DNA of 64,000 nt from Rhynchopus sp. YZ270_cl-10 (GCA_964035575.1 OZ037854.1:124001-188000); one strand, 5' to 3'. Counted from the stretch's first letter, positions 20,603 through 30,884 are shown. Translations and numbers: made by a program. The notes: generated by a model not told the origin, from the letters alone.

Positions 20603-20859
20603 AGTTACCTTACAAGCTAGGGATTTTGGGAGTTGAGGGGGGGATTCTGGTTCCTCCCCCCCGCACCTCTTTTCTAACTGTGTTATGTTATGTTCTGTTG
20701 GTTTGGCTTAACTGCCATAGACAATGTTCACTTTTTTGTAGTTTCGACAATCACCTGTCCGAGGACGGGTTCTGTACACAAGGTTGTACCCCGTTTTTTT
20801 TTTTGCAGCAATAACACAGGGTAGCAACACATTGCCATGCATTATGTTTCAGAAGGTCA

Positions 20860-23538
20860 TCACTCTGTCGCAGATGATACAGCACCCCCTGACGCCATCT
20901 TCTCCATCACCTCAAATGCCTTCGCAGCAAGCGCGTCGTTCCGCGCAGCACGCTTCGTCACATCTTGCAGGAGCGACTCTAATTTGTGCAGCGGGATCGA
21001 TGCTTGGGGCTTGCGCACACGGGCGGGGGAGACGTTCCTTCGTTCACCTATGGCATCGTTCTCCTCTACGTGCAGAGGCACATTCTGAGGAACGTACGTG
21101 GGGTTGGAGGTGGGCACATCGCTACCTCCGCTCTGTGGAGTCGCATCTGCATCCACCGGTGTGCGTACCATACCCCTGCGTGGCTTCTTCTCCTGCGGTG
21201 GTGTTGCAGGGGTGCGTGGTGGTGGCACCCTCCCCTTGCTCGCCTTCGGTGCAGATGGTGTCCTGTCACCCCACACATCACCCGGTGCACCCGCATGGTC
21301 GCCACTCCGCTTGCTCTGAAACGAGGCACGCACCTTCGACTGAATCGACTGCACATCCGACAGCTTCATCTGCGGATCCTCAAACCCAAAGTCGGTTGCA
21401 CTCGAGACCGCGAAGGAGGTGTACTCCGGGGAAGGTGTCATCATGCGTTGTGGGGTACGCTGTGGCACGTCTGCTGCCCACTTCACACGCTGCGGGGTGC
21501 GTTCTGGAGAAGAGGACATGCCGTGCAGCGAGGTGTCCACTGCGGGTGATCCCTGCGCATTGGGCTGTCCATGGTAGTGGTAGTGGTGATGGTGCTGGAC
21601 AGGCGTCTGTGGCGACGGTGAGGACGGCTGCAGGCGACGGAGAATCTCTGCCACAGTGTCGTTCTGTGCAAGCCCTGCCTCGCGCTCCTTCATGGCTTCG
21701 TGCTGCTGTGCGCCGCCGTCGCGTATCGCCTCTGCCATGCGGGGGACGTGTGTCTCCATTGTCACAGTGGACAGCTTAGCGGCATTGGCAAGACGTCGCA
21801 CTGCTTCGCTCCAGGGCAGTGCTGTGCCTGTGGGGGGCGGGTTGCCGTCTGCTTGGGAAGGGTGTGGGTGTGGGTGTGGGCTGGCGTGGTTGAAGTTTTG
21901 GTTTGCGTTTGGGTTGTGGTTGGTGTTCGCATTAAAGCTGGGGTTTGCATTTGGGGAAGAGTTGAAGCCGGTGTTCGGGTTGTGGTTGTGGTTATGGCTT
22001 GGGTTGTGGCTTTGGTTGTGACTTTGGTTATGGCTTTGGTTATGGCTTTGGTTGTGGCTTGGGTTGTGGTTGGAGTTATGGCTTGGGTTATGGCTTTGGT
22101 TGTGGTTGGAGTTCAAATTCGCAAAGTTCGGGTTTGCATTTGCGTTGGAGTTGAAGCTTGCGTTCGGGTTGGGGTTATGACTGGAGCTGTGGTTGTTGGA
22201 GCTGTGGCTGGGGTTCACATTCGCACTCACATTAACATTAAAGCTTGCGTTTGCTTGCGGGTCAGAGCTGTAGCTTGGGTTTGCATTGCCCCCACCCTCC
22301 ACCCTGTTCTGCAACGGCGTGCCCGGCTCCGACGCTGTTGGATACAACACTGGCTGCTCGGGCTCTTCGCTGTGCCCGCCCTGCACTGCTGCAGGATACT
22401 CTGGACCGTCCGACCCGCTCACCATCGAGCTGTACATATCACTCTGGGGCGAGCCAGCACCACCATCCCCACCACCACCACCATCTCCACCTCCGTCACC
22501 ACCATCTCCCTCAAACCCATCCTCACCCGACCCCTCCTGCCCATATGAAAGCTTTGCCGGTGTCTGCTCGCCGATGTGTCCAACAGACGACCCTTCACCG
22601 ACGCCCTGCCCACCACCTCCTCCACCCCCTTCTTGCGCATACGGCGACACAAACGACTGTGCACACGACGCCAACTGCACCCTCTCGACCACCTGCCGCG
22701 TCGACTCCGCTGCCGAATACAGTTGCAACCCTTCCGCACCGTCCCTCCTCTCTTCTCTTAAGGGAACCGTCACGGAATGGGCCTGTGAGTGCAGACTCCC
22801 CGCCGCATGCTTCCCCTGGGCGAACGACCCCTGCTGGGTGTGCAGCGAGGCCGGCGACGCTGCGCCTTGCGCGAAGGACTGCTGCTGGGGGTGCAGCGAC
22901 ACATCGTTTTCTACGCTTTGCCGATGCGCCTTCTGCACTAAGGACGCCTCCTGCTGATACAGCGATGCCACCACAGGCAGATGCGCAACAGACGCACTGT
23001 GCGACACAAGCGCCACATCCACATACCCACCATACACACCCCCCTCATCATCCTCATCCTGCGGCGTCGGCCGCGGCGTCCTCTGCGAACGCACACTCGA
23101 CGACCGCGATGAGCACGACATCACATTGTCCTTCCCTACGTCCTCGAGATGCACACACCCCTGCCCCATGGCCTCCTCCACAGTCCCCCTCGCCTGCATC
23201 ACATGAAAGTATGGGGGTCCAGGCGGTATAGGTGGCGCTTTGTAACCCTGCAACTCCTTCCGTTGGGAATGAGGGGGCAAAGGAGTCAGGCGGTTTGTGG
23301 TGAGCGTTCGGGTGGTGAGAACTTCGCTTCGTTCGTGGGAGTGTTTCGGGCGGTCTGCTGGAGAAGGTATGAGGACCTGGACAGGGCGGGTGGTGGTGGT
23401 GGTTTTGTTAAGTGTAAGGGTAGAGGTAGCCCGCCCATTGCGTGGCTGCGATACAGCGCGTTTGTCCACAAATTCAGGTAAATTATCAAACAAGTCCTGA
23501 ATAATATCCGTCCCGTTTGCACCCCATCTTTTACTCAT
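20860..23538 (-). CDS. Large low-complexity protein with Asn/His/Ser/Pro repeats
   Basis: An 892-residue single-exon frame starting at ATG 23538 (MSKRWGANGTDIIQDLFDN). I recognise no family. The N-terminal ~30 residues and the C-terminal ~45 (HKLESLLQDVTKRAARNDAL..., helical) are the only ordered-looking parts. Between them are Thr-, Gly/Asp-, Pro- and Gln-rich tracts and, near residues 430-570, an Asn-rich repeat built on NPSHN/NQSHN with NANPSFN variants. Several antisense frames over this region (for example 21700-22548) are shadows of the repeat. Disordered scaffold, RNA-binding or cytoskeletal roles are all possible; none is shown. Length and codon periodicity support a real gene. Confidence 0.8.
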   Translation of the reverse strand: MSKRWGANGTDIIQDLFDNLPEFVDKRAVSQPRNGRATSTLTLNKTTTTTRPVQVLIPSPADRPKHSHERSEVLTTRTLTTNRLTPLPPHSQRKELQGYKAPPIPPGPPYFHVMQARGTVEEAMGQGCVHLEDVGKDNVMSCSSRSSSVRSQRTPRPTPQDEDDEGGVYGGYVDVALVSHSASVAHLPVVASLYQQEASLVQKAHRQSVENDVSLHPQQQSFAQGAASPASLHTQQGSFAQGKHAAGSLHSQAHSVTVPLREERRDGAEGLQLYSAAESTRQVVERVQLASCAQSFVSPYAQEGGGGGGGQGVGEGSSVGHIGEQTPAKLSYGQEGSGEDGFEGDGGDGGGDGGGGGDGGAGSPQSDMYSSMVSGSDGPEYPAAVQGGHSEEPEQPVLYPTASEPGTPLQNRVEGGGNANPSYSSDPQANASFNVNVSANVNPSHSSNNHSSSHNPNPNASFNSNANANPNFANLNSNHNQSHNPSHNSNHNPSHNQSHNQSHNQSHNQSHNPSHNHNHNPNTGFNSSPNANPSFNANTNHNPNANQNFNHASPHPHPHPSQADGNPPPTGTALPWSEAVRRLANAAKLSTVTMETHVPRMAEAIRDGGAQQHEAMKEREAGLAQNDTVAEILRRLQPSSPSPQTPVQHHHHYHYHGQPNAQGSPAVDTSLHGMSSSPERTPQRVKWAADVPQRTPQRMMTPSPEYTSFAVSSATDFGFEDPQMKLSDVQSIQSKVRASFQSKRSGDHAGAPGDVWGDRTPSAPKASKGRVPPPRTPATPPQEKKPRRGMVRTPVDADATPQSGGSDVPTSNPTYVPQNVPLHVEENDAIGERRNVSPARVRKPQASIPLHKLESLLQDVTKRAARNDALAAKAFEVMEKMASGGAVSSATE

Positions 23539-23837
23539 AGCACAATAGCAACACCACTCTCAAACCCCCTTCGTCAAATGCATAGTTCTGTTGAGAATTT
23601 TAAAGTTTCTGAAGGTGGTAGGTTTTTGTAGATTTTGAGAAAAACTGAGAAAAATTGAGAAAATTCAAAAGGGGAACTTTGTTGGAAACGCCATTTACAG
23701 GCACGACACGATTGATTTTTGGGGGGCTAGAAACAAAAAAAAATGCCGAGAATTGGCATATTTTTCGTACTTTTTTTTTTCGAGAATTTTTGCTAAGCAC
23801 ACACAAAGAGCCTCACTTTTTGCTCACTGTAACTTCT

Positions 23838-25410
23838 TCATCCCTCAAACTCAAGCTCTGGACAGAGTTTGTACGCAGCACGGTAGTTTCGTACTGCGAG
23901 GTCGGCTCGCCCGCTTTCCTCAAAGTACTCTGCTTCGTTGAGCAGCTCGACTGCTTTGGATCGGTTGGAGTCTTCTGCAAACATACGCTCGACTCTGTGG
24001 TACACGACGTCTGCACGCAGCAGCCACTTCGTACCACTCAGAAGCTCTGTGCCCTCATGCAGCATCTTTGCATCAAACATAATGGCAATGCCCGTCTCCG
24101 CAGGCACAACCCCCACAACGTCAGACGCACACCCAGTGGTGGCACCCTTCGCTGTCTCTTCAAAGCGTGTCCCTACGTCGTCGTCTCTATGGTCCAGGAG
24201 ACGGGTCAGGCCACCTGGTGGGATGGGGTGGGATGTAATATGGTGTGGTGTGGTGTTGTAATATCAGATTTTTTCTTGGGTAATCCCAAGTGGGATATGG
24301 ACCAAAAGGTTGTATAGGAGGTGGTGTCAGTAGAGGCAGCAATGCTCTATGGAAGAAAATGATTAAGATATTCTTTCAATCGAAAGATGGAGTTTTGTCC
24401 ATCAGCGTCGTCTCCTCTTTTTTTTTGTCTTTTTTTTTGGAAGAAAGAAAAGTCTATAATAGATGACCCTAAGCCTCTGTGTGCTTTGTTATCTTGAAAT
24501 AAAGTTTGTTGGAAAAATGGGGGAAATGGAAAGAAATCGTTGAATTTAGTAATCTCATTCTGGGGACCAACTGATTCCATTTGTTTTATCGGATTCGGGG
24601 GTTTTATAGCAAAATAAGCCAATTTCTTTTTAAAACGAAAGGGCACTTTGAGTCCAATATTGGGGATGTCTGGGGACAACTCAACTGTATCAACACTCAA
24701 AAATAGTTTTCTGTGCTGGAGGGATCGGATCCGGGGGGTCTATTTTTTGGCATACCAGTGTAATCTTCGTTGAGGTAGATCAGAATCGTTTTGATCGACC
24801 TGGTTTCTTCATCTTGAACCCACTCTCCGTCGTAGTGTGGTGCTATGTGCCCTGAGGCGTGGTACCGCACCACACGGAACACATCAGAAAGCCCTACCGG
24901 CCGCCACACACCTTCCATGCCTTTGTTAAGAAACATATCACGATTGGTTGGCGTGATGTGAATATCACTGAGGAGCGGGGCGACACGCGAATACAACATA
25001 TCATTCAGCTGCGGGGACTTGAACGGGACACGTTCACAGCGCCGTTTGGTACCTCCACATAGGAGCAACTCTGAAAGGCCATGCGCAGAGGCAGCTTCGC
25101 ACACCAAACCACACTCCATATTGCTCAATAGATGCTTCACCAGGACTGCCCTTCCTTTGAACAGCGGATGTTCTGCCGCATCTTCAACTATAGGCATTGG
25201 GACACATTCGAACCCTTCTGGAACACCAGACTCCTCCGGAAACGGGATATGCGCAATCTCCGTCGCAAGATGTGCATCCAACAAATCTCTGTCAGAATGA
25301 CGGTTCGCCGACACCTCTCGTGCCTCATCTGCGTTCACAAGCTTGAAACGATTGTCCTGAAGACCTTCCAGATTCATATTGTCAAGAACCTCATCGCGTG
25401 TAGGGTTCAT
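23838..25410 (-). CDS. Prolyl 4-hydroxylase-like 2-oxoglutarate/Fe(II) dioxygenase
   Basis: Two exons (25410-24756 and 24184-23838) joined by a 571-nt GTATGC...AG intron give 333 residues. The catalytic fold shows the iron ligands HYD (His192, Asp194, in SGHIAPHYDGEW) in exon 1, and the distal His (MLHEG) plus the 2-oxoglutarate-binding Lys (GTKWLLRADVVY) in exon 2. The intron therefore splits the active site, and neither exon alone would be an enzyme. The layout matches the P4H superfamily (RYHASG...KTILIYLNEDY). There is no signal peptide, so a cytosolic or nuclear substrate is more likely than collagen-like ER proteins. A short TPR-like helix pair ends the protein. The intron carries family F and D repeats. 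Exact 3' junction (AG at 24185-24186) chosen because it alone keeps the frame. Confidence 0.88.
24357..24400 (+). repeat. Short repeat family F (copy 2, in the P4H gene intron)
   Basis: AAATGATTAAGATATTCTTT, CAATCGAAAGATGGAGTTTT, GTCC. Confidence 0.85.
24450..24496 (+). repeat. Short repeat family D, in the P4H gene intron
   Basis: AAGTCTATAATAGATGACCC, TAAGCCTCTGTGTGCTTTGT, TATCTTG. Confidence 0.75.
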
Positions 25411-25450
25411 TGGTGATGTCTAAGGGGTGGATGGGATGAGATGGGATGGG

Positions 25451-25491
25451 GAATTATTTTGATATAATAGAAACTAAATTCTAGAATTTCA
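25451..25491 (+). repeat. Short repeat family H (copy 1)
   Basis: GAATTATTTTGATATAATAG, AAACTAAATTCTAGAATTTC; about 35 of 41 positions match the copy at 34981. Confidence 0.75.
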
Positions 25492-25698
25492 CCAAAAACG
25501 CTGGAAAAAAAGGATGGAATGGAGGGGAAAGGGGGGAGTTGAAAGTAAATGAAGAGGTGACAGTTTTGATATGGGTTTTTCCGTGAGCTTTCTTTTGGAC
25601 GCAAATCTGTTCAAGTATGGGGGAAGAAAAATGATAAATTCGATGGAAGGAAACTTCTAAGATGAAAATGTGTCCTCTCGTGGGGACACATGCATCTC

Positions 25699-25745
25699 GA
25701 AGTTGTAAGCACAACACACCTCTGGGAAGGCAGGCACCGGTCTTC
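25699..25745 (+). repeat. Short repeat family A, diverged
   Basis: GAAGTTGTAAGCACAACAC, then CACCTCTGGGAAGGCAGGCA. Confidence 0.55.
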
Positions 25746-26100
25746 TGTGGGATAGGATAATGCACGGTTTGGGCTATGTTCCTTCCTTTCGGAATTACCC
25801 CATACCTGCTTCCAAACGTACACAACAGTGGGCTATACTCCAGGCGTTAACCACTTTAAATCTGTTATCAAACACACACACACACATAACTTGAAGAGGG
25901 AAGAAAAAGAAAAATACCAGCAAAAAAGACCCAATGAAGAACATCGTTTGAAAGATGAAAAAGAAAAATGTGCAACAGACCCACCAAACATAGATCTGTG
26001 AAACGGAAGAAGAGGGACAAAAAAAAAAAAATACGCAACAATCCCTATCAAATGATGCAAAAAAAACCACATTTCTCCTCAAATACTTTTTTTTTTTTAA

Positions 26101-26142
26101 AGCTTCGTTGTTGTGCAGCCACCCTAAGGATGCGGATCCACT
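26101..26142 (+). repeat. Short repeat family E
   Basis: AGCTTCGTTGTTGTGCAGCC, ACCCTAAGGATGCGGATCCA. Confidence 0.6.
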
Positions 26143-26281
26143 TTTCTACACACTTTTTTTTTCTTCTTCTTTTTTGATAACATTCGGTTAGACAAACTGC
26201 TTTTTAAAGCCAAAAAAAGGGCGTTACATTCAATATAACTAGGCTAGGTGATATTTTCGAAAAAAAAAAATCAAAAACACT

Positions 26282-27181
26282 TCACTTTTCCTCCTTTTCT
26301 GCTACCGGCTTCCACGCAGCCCAATACTCGTTCATGTCTAACGCTACCTTGCATGAATCTGCTACCAAGGGTTCTGCGTGCGTTGTGAAGCCTTTCAGCT
26401 TTGCAACAACTGGCTCGGTTGCCATAGCGCCTAATGCCTCCGCGGCTTCGTGTCTGACCATGGGGTGTTCCGTTTCCCTCTCAAGGGATTCCATCAGGTC
26501 GTCGCTTGTTGATGCGATTTCAAGCTGCCCCAACACATATGCCACTTCATGTCTAAACAACGCCGAAGCAGTGTCCTCCACCAACGCCTTCCCCAACCAC
26601 CTCAAACACCCCTCGCTCCCAATATTCCTCAACGAAAACATCGCCCGATAACGGTCAAACAGACACACAGATTGGTCACACAGAATTTCTCCAAGCTTTT
26701 CTTCAATTTTCCCTTCAGCGTTTGGAGGGGTGTTTGCGGGGAAGGATGGTGCAGGGTCGACAGAGGTAAAGACAGATTTGGTGTCAAACTGGGTTGGGTC
26801 TGCAAGGAGCAGTTCTATCCTGGCTACTGCGAGCTGGCAGGTTTCGCGTACCGGAATAGACTCATCTTCGGTGTCACGAATTTTGCGGAGAACGGAAAGG
26901 GCGGATGCATGCCCAATGGCGCCCAAAGCCTCGCCAGCTTCGTGGCGTGTGGTTTCGTCGTGAGCGTGGTCGCACAGAACGTTTTCTAATGCAGCAATGC
27001 TTGCCTCATCCCCACGCTGCCCCAAAGCAAACGCAGCCTCATGCAGCAACAGCACCGAGTCAAGTGTCCCCAGACACTCCACAAGCCCTGCCCGACTCTC
27101 CTCACCCTCAGCCTCCTTCAAGGCATACAATGCACGGTACTTCGCAGTGATAGGAGACGAGGCGTCCTTCAAAACGTCCAT
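26282..27181 (-). CDS. DOHH: Deoxyhypusine hydroxylase
   Basis: Single exon, 299 residues, starting at ATG 27181; the upstream in-frame extension lacks an ATG. DOHH hydroxylates the deoxyhypusine side chain of eIF5A, completing hypusine. The protein is a HEAT-repeat array with the four His-Glu metal motifs typical of the diiron enzyme: LLHEAAFALGQ, TRHEAGEALGAIG, FRHEVAYVLGQ and VRHEAAEALGAM. They are arranged as two pairs in the N- and C-terminal halves separated by an acidic linker. Length matches the family (~300). All eight ligand residues appear intact, so it should be active, acting in the cytosol. A CATCAG acceptor at 27210 lies 28 nt upstream of the ATG. A TA-flanked MITE begins 74 nt upstream of the start. 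Confidence 0.97.
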   Translation of the reverse strand: MDVLKDASSPITAKYRALYALKEAEGEESRAGLVECLGTLDSVLLLHEAAFALGQRGDEASIAALENVLCDHAHDETTRHEAGEALGAIGHASALSVLRKIRDTEDESIPVRETCQLAVARIELLLADPTQFDTKSVFTSVDPAPSFPANTPPNAEGKIEEKLGEILCDQSVCLFDRYRAMFSLRNIGSEGCLRWLGKALVEDTASALFRHEVAYVLGQLEIASTSDDLMESLERETEHPMVRHEAAEALGAMATEPVVAKLKGFTTHAEPLVADSCKVALDMNEYWAAWKPVAEKEEK

Positions 27182-27254
27182 TTTTTTGATATGTTTCGAT
27201 TTTTGTACCCTGATGTGAAGTGGAAATCGTGAGGGCAAAAGGAAGGGGGGTTAC

Positions 27255-27489
27255 TGGGGGGGGCCGAATAGTAGATCCCCCCTTTGAATAGTAGATCCCC
27301 CCCTAAATTTTAGACTCCAACTTTTTTGACCCTATTTTAGGTGCTCGAAAGTGGAGTCTGACCCCCATGTCCAGATCACAAAAATGCCCTCTGAGTCCAA
27401 TAAAGCAACAGATTTCATGTTTTGAGTAGTTGTGGTAATATGTGGAAAAAAATTTATACAGGGGGGATCTACTATTCGGCCCCCCCGAG
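27255..27489. mobile_element. CCGAATAGTAGA MITE, TA target (copy 1, 235 bp)
   Basis: Inverted termini of about 28 bp (CTGGGGGGGGCCGAATAGTA and its complement) are flanked by TA. The motif GAATAGTAGATCCCCCC is repeated near the left end. A second copy lies at 46605-47110. No coding capacity; Tc1/mariner-type TA targeting is inferred. Confidence 0.85.
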
Positions 27490-27697
27490 TAATGAAAAAA
27501 AGTGTTGAAAAACCAAAAAAAGAGTTGGTTCTCTCTGTATTGATTTGGCTTTAGCTTTTTTGCCGAAAAAAAAAAATCATTTTCAGTTTGATGTTAACTG
27601 CAAAAAGATAATGACAAGCAATATTGCTTTAAACAGGTAGAAGGTAGGGGAAAAGAGAAAAGTTGGTCGAACCCTGAACCTCAGTTTTTTCTTTCTT

Positions 27698-27746
27698 TGA
27701 AAACTTGGTTGTATTAGTGTAGCCACCCTAGAGTGTGCTCCACTAT
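27698..27746 (+). repeat. Short repeat family E
   Basis: TGAAAACTTGGTTGTATTAG, TGTAGCCACCCTAGAGTGTG, CTCCACTA. Confidence 0.85.
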
Positions 27747-28073
27747 TTCTTTTTGTAATCTCGATATCTCCCTCCCCTTTCGCTTTGTGTAAACAAGGAA
27801 AGGAGAGGGGGTCTCTGTTAGGAGCATTGCGACAGAACTGGGGGGGAAATAAACTACATCCAGAACAAAACCAAAGACAACAGTGCAAACCTTTGGAATA
27901 CAGACGCACAATAGAAACACCCCTCACCTCAATAGATGGGCAACCGGATTTAAACTCAGTTTTATTCACTTTTTTTGGGGGGTTTTTTTATCTGATTTAT
28001 TTTTTCAGTTTTAATTTCTCTCCTAGATTTTTACCATTAGAATAGAAAAAAACCCTATACAAATCCTTCGTTT

Positions 28074-29483
28074 TCACCAAATCCCTGGTTCTTGCCGGAG
28101 GTCGGCATGTCTGGTAGAATGGGTATTTGATGCAATGCTGCGACACAACAGCGCTGCCTTGCGGAAGGCGGCCACTCTGTCTACTGCTGCGCTGTTTGTT
28201 GCGTCGTCGGAGAAGAGGTTCGCGAAGCGTAGGAAGAATGCGTCTGATGAGTCATCGATGTTGCGGTTGCCCTTCCCTGACACGTCTATGATGTACTCCT
28301 TCAGGGCGCTCATGATGTGCTGGTTGTCGGCAGAGTCAGACTCCACTGTCCCATCACCGCCCTGCTCTAGGTGTGGTTTTTCTACACCACTCATGACCCA
28401 AGCAATTAGTCTTGGGTCCTGCGTTCGAACCCCCCGCACCTCATCCGCATCAACCACCCCCTGCAGGAAGGACCGATCCCGAAACATTTTGATCACATCC
28501 TTCAACACCTCCTTCACCCATATTGGGGACACAACACACCCGACCACGGAGCGGCGCAGTGCTGGTACTGCATCGCTGAGGATGCGGAGGTACATATGAA
28601 ACACCCCAGCATGCTTGACGCGGTACCCAGGGAGTGGGGTGGGGAGGTGGTCCACGACACTGCGTTCTTCCTCAGCAGCGCTCTTTGAAGCGATGATGTG
28701 GTGTAGAACCTCCTCCCAGATAGACCGATCCGCAGCACACTCCAAATAGAACGAAACATGCAGGCTGGTTTCATCTGAATTCATTGTATCTGCACTGTGT
28801 ATCACACCACGGGGTATGTACATTACATCCCCAGGGGACATCGCGACGCTTGAGGTTGGACGGTCGGTTAAGAGATTCGGATCGGTAAGAAAATTATAAC
28901 GGTGCACCGCTTGGTCATTCCGTGGGAGAAACTGCCGTTCATTTGTATCATAGAAGGACCATTGTTTGCGTCCTTTTAATTGCAAAACAAATGCATCGTG
29001 TTTGTTTGAATGTGCCTTTAAGGTTTGCATGGAAGGTGGGGTCGCGACAGCAGAGACACTGCAGCTGCATCCAAAGCCTTCTTGAAGACTTTCACATTTT
29101 CTGCGAAGTGGAATCCAACGACTTTCCATATTATGCAGAATCGTTGATTTGCTAACCTGATGGTGCGACACTGCCACTGTATCACCCATATAATCATCAT
29201 CCGTTCCCTTCACCAGAGGTGAACTGTCCACATGAACGCTCTCCGCAGTGGCCATCACCTTTTCCATATCCCCCAACGTCAGCAGCCCTGCATGCACATA
29301 CCGGGCCCCCTGGTTACCTTTGAAATGCGACACCCCTTCCTCCCAGCGGAGGTTCTTCTCTAGATGGTCGTCGATGTCATAAAAGCAAAACCGCAACGCG
29401 TCATACGCCTTAGGCGGCATACGGTGACCTCTGCAGGGGAACAGCTGGAGAGACACTGCAAAGAGCACTGCATAGCGGTACAT
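28074..29483 (-). CDS. Secretory-pathway JmjC/cupin-like protein with altered iron site
   Basis: Single exon, 469 residues, starting at ATG 29483. An N-terminal signal peptide (MYRYAVLFAVSLQLFPCRG) suggests entry into the ER. The core aligns with the NO66/MINA-type JmjC cupin: KHDAFVLQLKGRKQWSFY matches the conserved DAFVLQLEG-K-W strand, and MYIPRGVIHSA supplies the distal His (229). In active relatives the first ligands are His-x-Asp just before this strand; here the residues are His158-Ser159-Asn160, so the Asp ligand appears replaced by Asn. A helical C-terminal region follows, as in ribosomal oxygenases. Either the activity is altered or lost, or my alignment is one ligand off. A TTTTTTAG acceptor at 29511 lies 27 nt before the ATG. 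Confidence 0.85.
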   Translation of the reverse strand: MYRYAVLFAVSLQLFPCRGHRMPPKAYDALRFCFYDIDDHLEKNLRWEEGVSHFKGNQGARYVHAGLLTLGDMEKVMATAESVHVDSSPLVKGTDDDYMGDTVAVSHHQVSKSTILHNMESRWIPLRRKCESLQEGFGCSCSVSAVATPPSMQTLKAHSNKHDAFVLQLKGRKQWSFYDTNERQFLPRNDQAVHRYNFLTDPNLLTDRPTSSVAMSPGDVMYIPRGVIHSADTMNSDETSLHVSFYLECAADRSIWEEVLHHIIASKSAAEEERSVVDHLPTPLPGYRVKHAGVFHMYLRILSDAVPALRRSVVGCVVSPIWVKEVLKDVIKMFRDRSFLQGVVDADEVRGVRTQDPRLIAWVMSGVEKPHLEQGGDGTVESDSADNQHIMSALKEYIIDVSGKGNRNIDDSSDAFFLRFANLFSDDATNSAAVDRVAAFRKAALLCRSIASNTHSTRHADLRQEPGIW

Positions 29484-30884
29484 ATGTAGAGAAGAAGGGG
29501 CTTGTGAGTACTAAAAAACAGACACTGTAGGGGAAGTTATAGGGGAAGGGGAAGGGGAAGGGGGAGAGAAATGGTCGATTTTCTCCGTGCTTAGGATTTT
29601 TTTTGCGGTGAATGGTATTGAATGAAAAGGGGGGAGAGAGAGAGACAGAGAGACATATGGGGTCCGTGCCTTCTCCAATGCCCAACATAGAATACATCGC
29701 TTGAAAGTTGAAGTATGTTACAATGAGAGCCACAAAAAAACGTAAAGATAAAGGAAAAGGAAAAGAAGAAGATCTCGTCGGCAGGGTGCACCATAAAACG
29801 CAAAGGAAAAGTGGAAAGACCCAAAAAGAAAAAGATCCTGAAGAACACAGCAACATCGGCAGGCGTTTGTCCTCCGCCTTTTCTGAGACCGCCGAGCACA
29901 GCTGTGTGGCGGTGTCGATTTCAGGCACAGTTTCAACGACACGTCCAGTGACTCTCATAGCGATTCACTAGAACTACACCCTGCACCTGCAGCTGCGACA
30001 GAACTGCACCCTGCACCTGCAGAACTATCAGAGGCTGAAAGAACCACCGGCGAAGCGGCGTCGCCTCGATTTTGCCGGAACGGGATCGAATGCGAAGGCT
30101 GGGGCGAAGTCGACGGGCACGACACGGACCTCGTGACGAAGCGGGCGTTTATCGTTGAGCTGCTATGAGCTTCGCAAGGCCATGAAGCAGAGAACATCAC
30201 TTCCTTTAAGCTAATTGAGTTACGATGCCAAGCTCCCACAGACCAACTGTGTAATGACGATGCAAAAAAGCATGCATGTCTCCTTACCCCAAAAGATTCA
30301 ACGCAAGGATGAAGAAGGAAGCGACACAAACGGAAGACAAACCTACCTCAGCCCTACCTCTGGAAAAATGGTGCATTGAGAAAATAAAAATGATTGTCAA
30401 GGGGAAAAGGGCTTTGGGCATATTTTTTTGTGGTGACGTTTTGAAATGTGTATCACAGTACAAAGAGTCGCTAATCCACACACACCCTGTCACATTCGTT
30501 TAGTTGGGTGGCTGCCTTAAGTATAATGTAAAAGAAAACCACCCCTCCCCCCACCTCCCCAATCACGTTACAGCATCTGTTGTGTACCCTTTACATATTT
30601 TTTTTTGTATTGACTATCACCACAGATAGTGGTTCTGATTCAAAAGAGGAATTATTTCCACCTTATTTTCCCCCTATAATTCCTTTTCAAGCAGTCTGCA
30701 GGCTTAAAAAGGAGGGAAAAACTAAAGATGAACCGAAGCCTTAAAATAACCCCCTTTCGCACCTCATTCTAACAAAAAAAATGGTCGTTACAGCAAAAAA
30801 ATTCGCATTCACTCAGAATCACAAAAAAAAATCCCACTTTAAAAAGCACCTCTCCTCCTCCCCCCTGCTCCCCCATCCCATCAC
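29484..30884. other. Intergenic region with one ambiguous open stretch
   Basis: Mostly A/T-rich with a diverged family D copy at 30717. The part at about 29707-30171 is more GC-rich and open on both strands. On plus it reads through a duplicated GAACTRCACCCTGCACCTGC unit (29970-30022) and ends in an acidic stretch (CRNGIECEGWGEVDGHDTD). I could not decide whether it is a gene, a pseudogene or a mobile-element fragment. Confidence 0.4.
30717..30750 (+). repeat. Short repeat family D, partial
   Basis: AAACTAAAGATGAACCGAAG, then CCTTAAAATAAC. Confidence 0.45.

Larger units (their letters stand above)
19976..20859. other. Intergenic region with three repeat families
   Basis: Holds acceptor-like pyrimidine tracts for the PH-PDZ gene, a full family G copy (20148-20283), a family A copy (20394) and a family D hairpin (20559). 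No gene seen. Confidence 0.6.
25411..26281. other. Intergenic region with repeats
   Basis: Contains family H (25451), a diverged family A (25699) and family E (26101) copies and long A/T runs. No gene seen. Confidence 0.6.
27182..28073. other. Intergenic region with MITE and repeats
   Basis: Holds the MITE at 27255-27489, a family E copy at 27698 and low-complexity DNA; no gene seen. Confidence 0.6.

Noticed and set aside
20784-23231. Several plus-strand frames of 180-330 codons
   Set aside because: Shadows of the Asn/Pro/Ser-rich minus-strand gene; His/Arg/Cys- or Val/Trp-rich composition as expected for antisense.
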